Positions 33,630 through 44,100 of a stretch of DNA of 64,000 bases are shown piece after piece. Where the stretch lies: NCBI GenBank assembly GCA_019925795.1, contig CM034310.1:27122520-27186519 (forward strand), given 5' to 3'. Position 1 is the stretch's first letter, and each line of letters starts with the position of its first letter. Source of the stretch: Dendrobium chrysotoxum. Taxonomy: Eukaryota > Streptophyta > Magnoliopsida > Asparagales > Orchidaceae. A model generated the notes under the pieces. That model was not told where the DNA came from. It worked only from the letters and a program-made list of their open reading frames with translations, and did no database searches. The translations under genes were made by a program, and so were the position numbers.

Positions 33630-35025
33630 TAAAAGTTTGAAGTAGGATGTTATGCCTCGGTGAACTATCCCTAGGCACAGCAGGGGGGGATGATAACTTG
33701 GTTGTTTTAAAAAATTTCTTTACGACAAAACAATTTTTTTGAGATTTTTTAGTAAGTTAAAACAAATAATTTTATCACCCGATGCAGAAGTAAATTAACA
33801 AAAGAAAACTTATAAATATGGTAATGAAGAGTTACTCTAAATTAATATTTATAAAACATATAATTTTCAAACATGTAAATTTTAGAAAATTAAAGCGTAG
33901 AAAAGTAAATTGCATAAAGTAAAACTCAAAATTAACACACCAAAATTTTGTAGTGGTTTGATCAAACAATGACCTGCGTCCACTCCTCGGAGTCCTCCTC
34001 TTCGATTATTGCACTAAAATTTTAGTGCCTCTGTTTTAGTCCCCATAGCTAGGTGGAGAAGCCCTTACAATTTTTTCACCAACCCGATGCAGCAATGAAC
34101 CTTGACCTCGTTTTTACCCTCCTGGTGAAGGCAGAGAACATAGCAATCCTTTTCACCCTCCTAGTAAAGGTAGAGAACCTAGATAATCTTTAAGCTGACA
34201 TTATTCTTCCTAAAGGCACCTAAGAAATCAAGCAAGACACTCAGAGGAAACAAGGCAGAAGCTTGCTCAAAGCAACCGTGTGAAAACCCCTCATACGCCT
34301 TCCCCCTCCACACAAACTCTCCTTTCTCCTTCCCAAAGCACTCCAAGATCTCTTCTCAAATCTCTCTCTTCAAAAAACCTAACAGCCAAATACTTGAAAT
34401 AAGTCTATTAAGAGAGATTAAATATAAGGCTTTACAAAAAGCCCTAATAATTCAATTAAATCGACACTAATTTTATAGATAATCCCATATTATATAGTAT
34501 AATTTGTTGAAATGGCCTTGTTAGTACTGTACGAAGAATAATACATTATACGATCAGTGTAAGTATTTGAGTTGATTGTCCAATATGATATAGAGCTTTA
34601 TCAAGTATGATTAGTTCAATCATATTGGATTATCATCCCGTATGATTGGTGGCAAATAATTATCATCCCATGCAAACATCGGGTCATACAGTATGATTGG
34701 TGAAATTATACAGTATGATCTAATTGGATCAATTAATCCAATATTGATCCCCTAACTATAAGATTAGCTTAAGCAAGATTTGATTATATCATATAGTACG
34801 ATGCATATTATACAATATGATTAGTACAAATTTTAAATTTCAAAATATTGCTTAAAATATGATTGGCGATTGAGATCTTGATTTATATTGATCGTCCTAC
34901 ACGATATAGATCATACAATATGATGAGTACAAATGATATTAATTATGCCAATTAGCCGTTTTAATAATTTCTGAATAGCTAATCATCCAGTACGATATGG
35001 ATTGTACTTAATACAGGTAAGATTT
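33630..35025 (-). mobile_element. SIRE-B 3' LTR (truncated)
   Basis: Aligns by eye to 41175-42600 from taaaagtttgaagtaggatg to gatcatccagtacgatatgg. It is missing the LTR start (TATTACAAACC... side). Contains the short G-run (7 G), the TATA-like TATATTTAATC (about 34422-34434, minus) and the paired dyads at 34440-35010. Confidence 0.8.
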
Positions 35026-35039
35026 TTAATGTATTAAAT

Positions 35040-35646
35040 AATCAATCATCTACATTGAAATTAATCTCAGCCATGATAAAGTAGCTAGTGAGGGATATAA
35101 GAGGTGTGATGTTTATTCTATCACCAGGTTTTGGTGAATTTTGAAGGATGTGTTGAATTATTCGGGCATCTTGGACTAAGGTGTTAACATGAGGAATGTG
35201 GCAATTTACTGAAGACTCCTTAAGGGTGGTGTTGACAGGAATCCAATTATTATCAGGGAGAAAGGCTAAAGAGTGAACTTTTTCATCAGTAATAGAAAGG
35301 TGCATAATTTGATGGAATTCTTGATATGTTATTTCTACGGGCCACCTATTGATATAAGATTAAAGGGCAAGGCCCTCACTGTTGATTCAAAAGCCAGCAA
35401 AGAATTCGTAAAGGAGCTTATAGTTGAATAAAAATGTCAGAGTAGGAATAAATTGAAGGGTGGTTTGAGCAAATAGACCGAGTACCTAGAAGTTCAAAAC
35501 TTCCTAATTTATGATCTTAGAAAAGGGACCCTGGCAGCCTTTTAGCTATGATATGCATCTTCATCCACTGCTTCAGGAAAACAGTGATTAACTGGATGTC
35601 TAAGAGAACTTCTTATAAGAGCCCTTAAATGCTTTCCACCTTCCAT
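35040..35646 (-). pseudogene. SIRE-B extra ORF ('putative plant transposon protein' domain), broken
   Basis: Start MEGGKHLRALIRSS at 35646 aligns with the SIRE-D start MASGKRSRHHG; NHCFPEAVDEDAYHS aligns with DPRFPDVADQAAFQR. After several stops, 35042-35305 reads HLSITDEKVHSL, then DARIIQHIL, DRINITPLISLTSYFIMAEI, matching the SIRE-D protein. It is cut off after NFNVDD, where the 3' LTR fragment begins. The function of this protein is unknown; it occupies the env-like position of Maximus/SIRE elements. Confidence 0.75.
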
Positions 35647-35719
35647 TTCAAAGAGTAGAAACTTGTATAGAAAGAGAGAAAGATTGAGAGGAAGGATTGA
35701 AGTGAAGAGAATTCTTGTG

Positions 35720-36180
35720 ATTCCTCTCCTCAAATAGAAATTGTGCATATCATAGAGTACAATGTGATATCGTATAATATGATATAAGGAATTTAATTTG
35801 TCCAGTCCGATTAGTCAAAAAGTTGGTCCTATCATGCAGTACAATCAGAATTTTACTAGATGATCAGCGTTAAGATGATCTTCCTGTGGCATCAGCCTGG
35901 ATGATCGTTGTTTAGTCATATCGTATAAGATGAATAAGTGTTCGTACCATACATTACGATATTAAATATCATAATGGTTGAATTCAATTTATCCAATGAT
36001 GGGTACCACATATAGTACAAATGGTATGTTTGTATAGTACTATCACCAATAATTTATCAATCAAAATTATTGGATGTGTTGTGAGCAGTGATGCGACATT
36101 TTGTGAAGATCATATGGTATAATGTAAGCAATTTTGAATTTGTGTGTGATGATCAAGAAAACTTCATGAAAAGAAAATTA
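35720..36180 (-). promoter_or_regulatory. LTR-like promoter segment upstream of the SIRE-B extra ORF
   Basis: A minus-strand CTATTTGAGG box (35728-35738) about 90 bp before the ORF start, preceded by several palindromic motifs of the same family as in the LTR (atatcgtataatatgat, gtcatatcgtataagatg, tagatgatcagc...gatgatc). Compare SIRE-D 59745-60195. Confidence 0.5.
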
Positions 36181-36299
36181 ATTCACACAAAATAGGTCAT
36201 AAATATAAGTAACAAACACGAATAATCATAAAATAGATTACATAAAAACACACAAAAACATTTAAGTTTTTAATTTTCAATTCATCCTGAATCAAGCAT

Positions 36300-36700
36300 G
36301 AATGTCTATAACACCTAGTCTAATCCTCAAGGTGCTAAACATGTCATAGGCAAGTGGTTTGTAAAGATGTCTACCATATGACTGTTAGTAGCTATATGAT
36401 GTAGTTCTATATCTCTCTTGGTTACATAATCTCTAATGAAATGATGTCTAATGTCTATATACTTAGTCCAAGAGTGTTGGATTGGATCTTTTGAGATACA
36501 CATGGCACTAGTGTTATGACACATGATTGTAGTAGGGCTGACAGGGAGTCCAAGGTTAAGGATTTGTTGCTTAAGCCATAAGACTTAAGTAACACAACTT
36601 CTTATAGCTATGTATTCCACTTCAGTGGTAGATAGGGTTACAAAATTTTATTTTCTACTGGATTAGGATACTAGAGATTATCCTATAAATTGGCAGTTTT
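36300..36700 (-). pseudogene. SIRE-B RNase H
   Basis: 36327-36524 reads CHNTSAMCISKDPIQHSWTK, then YIDIRHHFIRDYV and VDIFTNHLPM, the Copia RNase H end (CDNTSAI.LSKNPIQHSRTKHIDIRHHFIRD..., from memory). Upstream part interrupted by stops. Confidence 0.8.
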
Positions 36701-36944
36701 CATAAGTACTTTTTTTATCAATCCTACTTTCTATAAAGTCTGAATCAGAATATTCTATAATTTTGAAGAATGAGCTATGTCTAGGATACCAAATTCATAA
36801 GTTTTAGGTTCCTAGAAGATATCTAAGAATTTTCTTAAAATAATCACACAAGACTCCTTAGGATCAGCTTAAAATCTAGCACGAAGACAAATACTAAATA
36901 TAATATCACATATGCTAGAAATCAAATATAATAGAGATCCTATA

Positions 36945-38016
36945 ATCCCCCTTTACTTCTTTTGATCTATAGATTTTTCACTTGGATCCTTATCCAATTT
37001 AATGGTAGAGCTCATAGGTTTATTTATTGCCTTAACATTTTCCATCTTATATTTCCTTAAGATTTCCTTGATATATTTTTCCTGATTAAGAAAAGTTTCA
37101 TCATCTCTTTGATTCACACTAAATCCAAGAAAATAAGTAAGCTCTCCCATCATACTCATCTCAAATGCTTCACTCATTATTTTTGAAAATTCATTACAAA
37201 GATTTTTATTAGTAGATCCAAATAATATGTCATCCACATAAATTTAAATGATGAGCAAATCTTCTTGTATTCTTTTTAGAAATATGGTGGTATCTACACT
37301 ACCCTTAATAAAAGATCTATCAAGAAGGAAGGAGCTAAGTCTTTCATACCACACTCTAGGTGCTTGCTTTAATCCATACAATTCCTTCTCTAATTTGAAC
37401 ACAATATTGGAAAATTGTGAATTCACAAATCCAATGGGTTATTCTATATAGACATCTTCCTTAATATCCCTATTCAAAAAGATGCTCTTAACATCCATTT
37501 GGTATAATTTAAAGCCTCTAAAGTAAGCGAAGGCTAGTAAAACCCTAATGGCTCTAACCTAGCTACAGGGGTGAATGTTTCTTCAAAGTCTAATTCTTCT
37601 ATTTGATTATACCTCTTAGCTACCAACCTGACCTTATTCCTAATCATTATACTAGAGTCATTCATCTTATTTTTAAAGACCTAATTATTTCCAACAAAGC
37701 TTTAGTCCTTAGGTCTTCTAACCAACTCCCAAACATCATTCATAACAAATTGATTCAATTCTTCTTGCATGGCTAGGATCCAGAATTCATCGGATAGGGC
37801 TTGATCTGTGTTGGAGGGTTTTATCATATAAATAAAAGCAAAGTGGCTAACCTCCCTTCTAAGTCCATGCATATTTCTTAATCCTATAGATGGATCTCCT
37901 AAGATGAGCTCCTTATGGTGAAATGGTGAATATCTCCAATCTCTAGGTAAAGGATCCCAAGGCTCTACTCTATTTTCTTGGTCAATAGATTTTACTCCTA
38001 GGGTAACTTCTATCAT
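36945..38016 (-). pseudogene. SIRE-B reverse transcriptase
   Basis: Reads, across stops, EFWILAMQEELNQFVMNDVWELV (37702-37780), FKLEKELYGLKQAPRVWYERL (37330-37400), then LLII, an in-frame TAA, IYVDDILFGS (about 37210-37245) and the connection domain MMGELTYFLGFSVNQ. The YVDD catalytic pair is intact, but the frame is broken immediately before it. Confidence 0.85.
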
Positions 38017-38029
38017 TTCTTATTCTTCC

Positions 38030-38900
38030 AACCTAGGCTCAATAGGTCTATCAAATTCATTAAATATTACATGGGTGGTCTTTTCTACCACTAATGTCCT
38101 CCTATTAAACACTATATAGGCTTTACCTACAAAAGAATATCCTAGGAAAACTCCTTCATTAGATTTAGGATCAAATTTTTCTTAAGGAGATTTTCTATTC
38201 TTTAGAATGAACATGTTATAATCAAAATTATGAAGGTGAGAGAGATTGGGTATCCTATCTTTGAGTAATTTATAAGGTGTCTAATTGAGTTTAGATATGA
38301 CATTAACTCTATTGAGAATATAGCAAGCATTATTCACTACTTTGACCCAGAAATATTTAGGAAGTGAATACTCAGCATGGATCTATAAGCTTCTATCAAG
38401 ATTCTATTCTTTTTTTCAGTAACCCCATTCTACTAAGGGGTTCTATGAGCTAAAAACTTATGTTCTATTCTTAGCTCCTTACAGAATATTTCAAACATAT
38501 CATTTTCAAATTCCCCATCATGATTACTATGGATAGTTAAAATTTTACGACCTAATTTCTTCCGAACCCTTGTGGAGAATATCCTAAATTCCTCAAATAA
38601 TTTATTTTTATGTGATAAAAATCTAATCCAAGTAAATCTCAAGTAATCATCAACAATCACATATCCATATGTTTTCCCACCTAAGCTGCTAACTGGTCCA
38701 AACAGATTGATGTGAAGGATTTTTAAAGGTCTAGAGGTGGTGATGTCCATGACTGAGTGAAAGGAAGTTTTGATTTGCTTTCCTAGTTGACAGGCATCAT
38801 AAAGGTGGTCCTTAGAGAATTTTGAATTTGGTATGCCTCTAACTAGGTCTTTTTGGGTTATCTTTCTACGTGTTTTCATGCTTGCATGACATATTCTCCT
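38030..38900 (-). pseudogene. SIRE-B integrase
   Basis: 38433-38879 carries the end of the zinc finger (DACQLGKQ), then ILHINLFGPVSSLGGKTYGYVIVDDY, and SNHDGEFEND. In the catalytic triad the first Asp (usually LHIDLFGP) is Asn and the second region reads SNHD where SDHG is usual. Even without the stops the enzyme would be inactive. Confidence 0.8.
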
Positions 38901-39017
38901 ATGTTATAGCCAAGATTCATCATCAATAGTTTTCAAATATAAAGTGCTAGTGTACTTAATACAACTCAAGTCAAGCATATAAACATTATTAATTCTCTTT
39001 CCTTCTAAAATAATATT

Positions 39018-39320
39018 TTAATTTAAATTGATCACATAATTAGTAGATAATAATTTAATATCAAAACTTTTATCACACAATTGACTGATATTAAGCAAGC
39101 TATATTTTAGGTCATCTACTAATAAAATATTTTCAGTAATAAAATTCCTAAAATTTTCAATCATACACGAAACTACCACTTTCTTGGTGGTATTATATTC
39201 ATGTGTAACTTTACCTCCTACCCTAGTCTCCAGCACGATAAACTGCTTCATATCTCAAGTCATGTGCCTTGAGTATCAGTTGTCTAGGTACCATATGCTC
39301 TCATAAGGCCTTTTATGAGA
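39018..39320 (-). pseudogene. SIRE-B protease region
   Basis: WYLDN-stop-YSRHMT-stop-DMKQFI replaces the usual WYLDSGCSRHMTGD, so the catalytic DSG is destroyed. Downstream, ENILLVDDLKYSLLNISQLCDK is the familiar post-protease block. Confidence 0.75.
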
Positions 39321-39439
39321 CCACTCTTATAAATTCAATCAACAGTTATATTTGGATACCCAAGCGAGTTTGGCTTCCACCTTAGGTTTTGATGAATGAC
39401 TTGCATGCATGCTATGCTATGGTGTGAATGATTTAGGCC

Positions 39440-41116
39440 TCCACACTAAATGTGTCCTACAGTGTATTATGCAAGTGCAGGATTTGTGACCTAGCATGCC
39501 ACATGAGTAACACCTAACACCATGGAAAGGATTCACTAATATATGTGGGGTGTGGTACTTCTTCCTAAGGGTATATGATGCACGCAGTGATATGAGATTT
39601 TACCATTTTGTCAATGTAGGTGATGGTTTATTGTGTTGAAGTGCATGGAATTTTACTTTTGTGAACCCATTTGCACTTTCAAAGCTTTTAACTTCTATTT
39701 TAATACTTGCTTATTATGATCTAGTTCACTTGCAAATGCTTCTAATTGTTTATATGAATATTCTAACTCAAGATGCTTTAATTTCAAGGATTCATATGCA
39801 TTTGTTGGGTCAAAATACTTCTTATTTAATGCATCATACTCATTGAGTAAAGGCATGTGCTCTTTATCTAATGCAGAATATTCTACTCTAAGACTATCAT
39901 GCTGCTTTTGTAAACTTAAAAATTCAAAATTTAAACTAGCATATATTAAGCTTTCTATATGCATCATGAATTTTTTTAAAAACTTTAAATAATTCATCAT
40001 ATAAAAGCTCACATACCTCCTCTTGATCAAATGATCAAGACTCTTATCTGTCATAAGGCATATATTGGTTACTTCCTCCTCTAATTTTGGTTTTGATGAA
40101 TTTGTAGCGGAGTTCGCCCAAAATGCCTTCTATATTTTTTGCTTCCCCATTTTAGCTTTAGTCTTCTCCTCACCCTTCTCGTTGATTGGGTGAGCTTTAA
40201 ATTAGGGCAATCTATTCTTAAGTGGCCTGGTATCCTATATTCAAAGTAAATAATATTAGAAGATGCTTTGAAATTTTTATTTGGTTTACCTTTGTTCTAC
40301 TGTTGATGACGCTTTTATTTTCTTTTAGAAAGTTTTTGAATTGATGTGTCATCAGTGCTATGTCATCATCTTCTTTAGATGCAGAGTTGTCACTTTCTGA
40401 TTCATTTGCTTTTAGTGCAACTACTTTATCCTTTCTCCTATCTCATACATCCTGCAATCTCTGACTCATACCTTACTCATAGGCAATAAGTGGCCTAGCA
40501 AGTTATCTATAGAATGAATATTAAGATCTTTTGATTCACAAATGACAGTAACCTTAACATCATAATTACTAGGTAGACAATAAAGAATTTTGTTCACTTT
40601 TTCAAAATTTGAAAGCTCTCTACCTAAAGCCTGCAAGAATATTAGTATTTGAGTAAACCTAAAGTATATATAGAAGATGATTTCATTAGATTTTATGCAA
40701 AAAAGTTTATAATCATGTAATAATATATTCAACCTAGAGTATTTGACTTGATTAGTACATTCATATGTAATATACAGTTTATCCCAAATGTCCTTGCCAG
40801 TGGTACAAATAAAAACTCTCATATAATCTTTAGACTTAAGAGCATAGAAAAAGTAGTTTAAATATTTTTTATTTAATTGAGCTAAGTCCTTATCCTCATT
40901 TCTCCATTCATTAAATTGTACTTCAGTTTTGATGCCATTAACAAAATGAAAGGGTACAGAATAACCTTCTTGTAACAAAAGCCACATGTAAAAATCAAAA
41001 GATTGCAAGAAGGTAGACATGTGGATTTTCCAAAAATCAAATAGTTTATTATTAAATAAATGTGGATGAGTTATAAAATAACCCTCCATGGTGTTTCTAT
41101 TACCAAAATATGCCAT
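39440..41116 (-). pseudogene. SIRE-B gag with UBN2-type domain, coiled coil and zinc knuckle
   Basis: 40466-41116 is an open 216-codon segment from Met with KLFDFWKIHMSTFLQSFDFYMW, YFFYALKSKDYMRVF and GRELSNFEKVNKILYCLPS, the UBN2-type gag core of Copia elements. Stops follow, then 39695-40054, a charged segment (LRVEYSALDKEHMPLLNEYD) with coiled-coil heptads, and about 39455-39510, CYSCGMLGHKSCTC, a CX2CX4HX4C zinc knuckle. Gag begins about 60 bp inside the 5' LTR. Confidence 0.82.
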
Positions 41117-41174
41117 GGATCATTTTTCTCAAGGCTTTCTAAATGCTGATTGTGAGAACTACTGTAATGCTAGT

Positions 41175-42890
41175 TGAAAATTTGATGTAGGATGTTAAGC
41201 CTTGGTGAACTATCCCTAGGATCACCAAGAGGGGGGTGAATTGGTTGTTTCAAAAAATTTCTTTACTATAAAACAATTTTTTTTGAGATTTTTTAATAAC
41301 TTGAAACAAACAATCTTATCACCAGATGCAGAAGCAAATTAATAAAATAAAACTTATAACTATGGCAATGAAGAGTTGTTGTACATAAATATTTCTTAAA
41401 ACATATAATTTTTAAACACACAAATTTCAAAAATTATAACGTAGAAAAGTAAATTGTAGAAAGTAAAACTCAGAATGAACACACCAAAATTTTATAGTGG
41501 TTTGATAAAACAATGACCTACTTCCACTCCTTGAAGTCTCCTCTCCAAGTATTGCACTAAGACTTTAGTTTCTCTTTTTTAGCCCCCACAGCTAGGCAGA
41601 GATGCCCTTATAATCTTTTTGCCAACCTGGTGCAGCAGAGAACCTTGACCTCTTTTTCACCCTCATGGTGAAGGCAAAGAACATAGCAATCCTTTTTCAC
41701 CCTCCCATGAAGGTAGAAAATCTCGACAGTCTTTGGGCTGACGTTCTTCTTCCCAGAGCCACCCAAGAAACCAAGCAAGACACTTGGAGGAAATAAGGTA
41801 GAAGCTTTCTTAGAGAAACCTTGTGAAAACCCCTCACACTCCTCCCTCACACACAAGCTCTCCTTTCTCCTTCCCATAGCTCTCCAAGATCTCTTCTCTA
41901 ACTCTCTCTCCAAAAAACCTAACAGCAAAAGACTTGAAACAAGTCTATTAAAAGAGTTTAAATACAAGGCTTCATAAAATGTCCTAATAAATCAATTCTA
42001 TCGATACTGATCATACATTTTGTCATTTTGACCCCATATCATACAGTATGATTAGTTGAAATAGCCCTATTAGTATTGTACAAAGAATAAGGTGTTGTAC
42101 GATCAGTTCAAGTATTTGAGCTGATCATCTAGTATGATATAGAGCATCATCTAGTATGATTAGTTCAATCAAATTGAATTATCGCCCTATATAATTGGTG
42201 GCGAATAATTAGTGTCCTATGTAAAGATCAGGTCATACAATATGATTGGTCAAATTATACAATACAATCTAACTGAATCAATTAATCCAAATTTGATCCC
42301 CTAATTATTGGATTAGTTTAGGCAAGATATGACTATATCGTATAGTACAAAGCATATTATACTGTATAATTAGTATAAAATTTGAATTTTAAAATATTAT
42401 CTAAAACATGATTGACTGCTGAGATCTTAATTTTTATTGATCATCCTATATAATATAGATTGTATAATATGATTAGTACAATGAATATTAATTATGCCGA
42501 TTAGCCATTATAATAATTTTTTGAATAGCTGATCATCCAGTACAATATAGATTGTACAGTATGATTATTTTACGAAAATCACACTTCTAATTTTCTCACT
42601 TTCTCACTCCCCTGCGTGTGTGCACCATCACCAAGTTTAGCATTTACCAAATAGTAGACTTTAACTCAAGAAATGTAGAAATAAATAAAAGTATAAATAC
42701 AGACTATTAAAGTCACTTAAACCTATTTTACCTAGTCTTAAGTTGATCACTTTGTGTGGTGTACGACGAACTTGAAATATTAGTGCACAAGAATAAATAT
42801 CTAATAATAATAATAGGAGATGACATAGTAGATAACCAAATAATATTTATTATCATCAAAATTATAAGACCTTGGTCCCGGTTTGTAATA
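41175..42890 (-). mobile_element. SIRE-B 5' LTR
   Basis: 1716 bp. On the plus strand it runs tgaaaatttgatgtagg... to ...ggtttgtaata, i.e. in element sense TATTACAAACC ... TTTTCA. TATA-like TATTTAAAC on the minus strand (41956-41969). Paired dyads fill 41995-42580. No initiator-Met-type primer-binding site is evident just inside (ACTAGCATTACAG). Confidence 0.85.
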
Positions 42891-42895
42891 CTGTA

Positions 42896-44100
42896 CAAGA
42901 TGGTGGGCTGATAGGACTTTTCTTAAATACTATGATTGGGTGTTATCCTCTACTTATTCACATGATACAACGATTAAGAGTTGTAAGGTGTTTTTATTGT
43001 ACTGATGGGCAAAGAGTGATGACTTTGTTTATTGATCCAACTATTACTGATTATTGATTACTAACTACTAAAAAATATTATGATAGCCAAGAATTTTTAC
43101 TTGTTTAAGTGTGACCACCAAAATACATATTATAGATTCATTATTATTGTATGGCTTTATTGATACTTTATTGATTTACTGTCATTATACTTATTTGCTG
43201 TTACTATGTTTCTTTACTATTTTTGCCACCAATTTTACTAACAACACTATATTGAACTATTACCGATATGGACATCGATACTATTTGATATAACTACTGA
43301 TTCATTATTATTATTACTATTATTGATTCACTGTTTTAATATTGAGTATGTGATATACTATGCACATGATGTATTGAGCATGTTATTAAGATAATGATTT
43401 GACACTGATATAGAATAATTAGATAGTATGTGTACATCATTATAGGATTTTGTTACATTGATATAATTGATAGTCTTTATCAGTAATTTATTTTTTTATT
43501 TTATACGATTTCTTTACTTATTAATAGTACTAATATAATGAGTGTTTTACCAATTCAACACTCGTACTAGTTTATTGGTTTCTCCACTATTATGGCTTTC
43601 ATACTATACTATTTTATCTTTTTTAGATTGTACTACTTCTACATGTGAGTTTTATGATTTTTATATAGATTCATAATCATATAAATATTACTGTTATGAT
43701 TTGACTACTAATATGCATATTACTCCTTTGTCATGCTTTGAGTTCAGTTATAGAATTTGGTTACTTGTTAGACTCTTATGCTCATTATATATGGTTCAAA
43801 TGATGTCAGGTCAGGGAAAGGGAGTAAGAGTGTGAGATTGACCAGGATCCTTCAGGTTTAGATTATTATTATTTTAGTTATTCTTCTATACTCAAGGTAG
43901 GATATATATGTTATGCTTATATTTATCGTGAGTAGTGTGTTGATTTTTAGAGAAATGAATATAGATGTATATATTAATGTTTTAGACAATAGCTTTATTT
44001 CTGCTAGTATTTATATTGATATAATAAATTTGGTAGCTCTGGTTATATTAATTAAAATATAAAAGAATAATTCTTCTAAATTAGATTATGGGGAATGAAA
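42896..44100 (+). mobile_element. LTR3, 3' part
   Basis: Resumes with caagatggtgggctgatagg, matching LTR1 at about 26380, and carries GTGTGAGATTGACCAGGATCC. It ends ttatggggaatgaaa at 44100, followed by the 5-bp duplication GTAGA (44101-44105). Together with 33009-33629 the LTR is about 1.82 kb, the same as LTR1. Confidence 0.85.

Larger units (their letters stand above)
33630..42890 (-). mobile_element. SIRE-B: Maximus/SIRE-like Copia retrotransposon, 9.26 kb, defective
   Basis: The whole element is on the minus strand, flanked by CTGTA on both sides (33625-33629, 42891-42895). Order in element sense: 5' LTR (41175-42890), gag, zinc knuckle, protease, integrase, RT, RNase H, a dyad-rich promoter-like segment, the env-position 'putative plant transposon protein' ORF, 3' LTR (33630 to about 35025). 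The 3' LTR lacks about 290 bp at its start, and with it the polypurine tract: an internal deletion fuses the extra ORF to mid-LTR. Every gene has stops. Confidence 0.88.
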
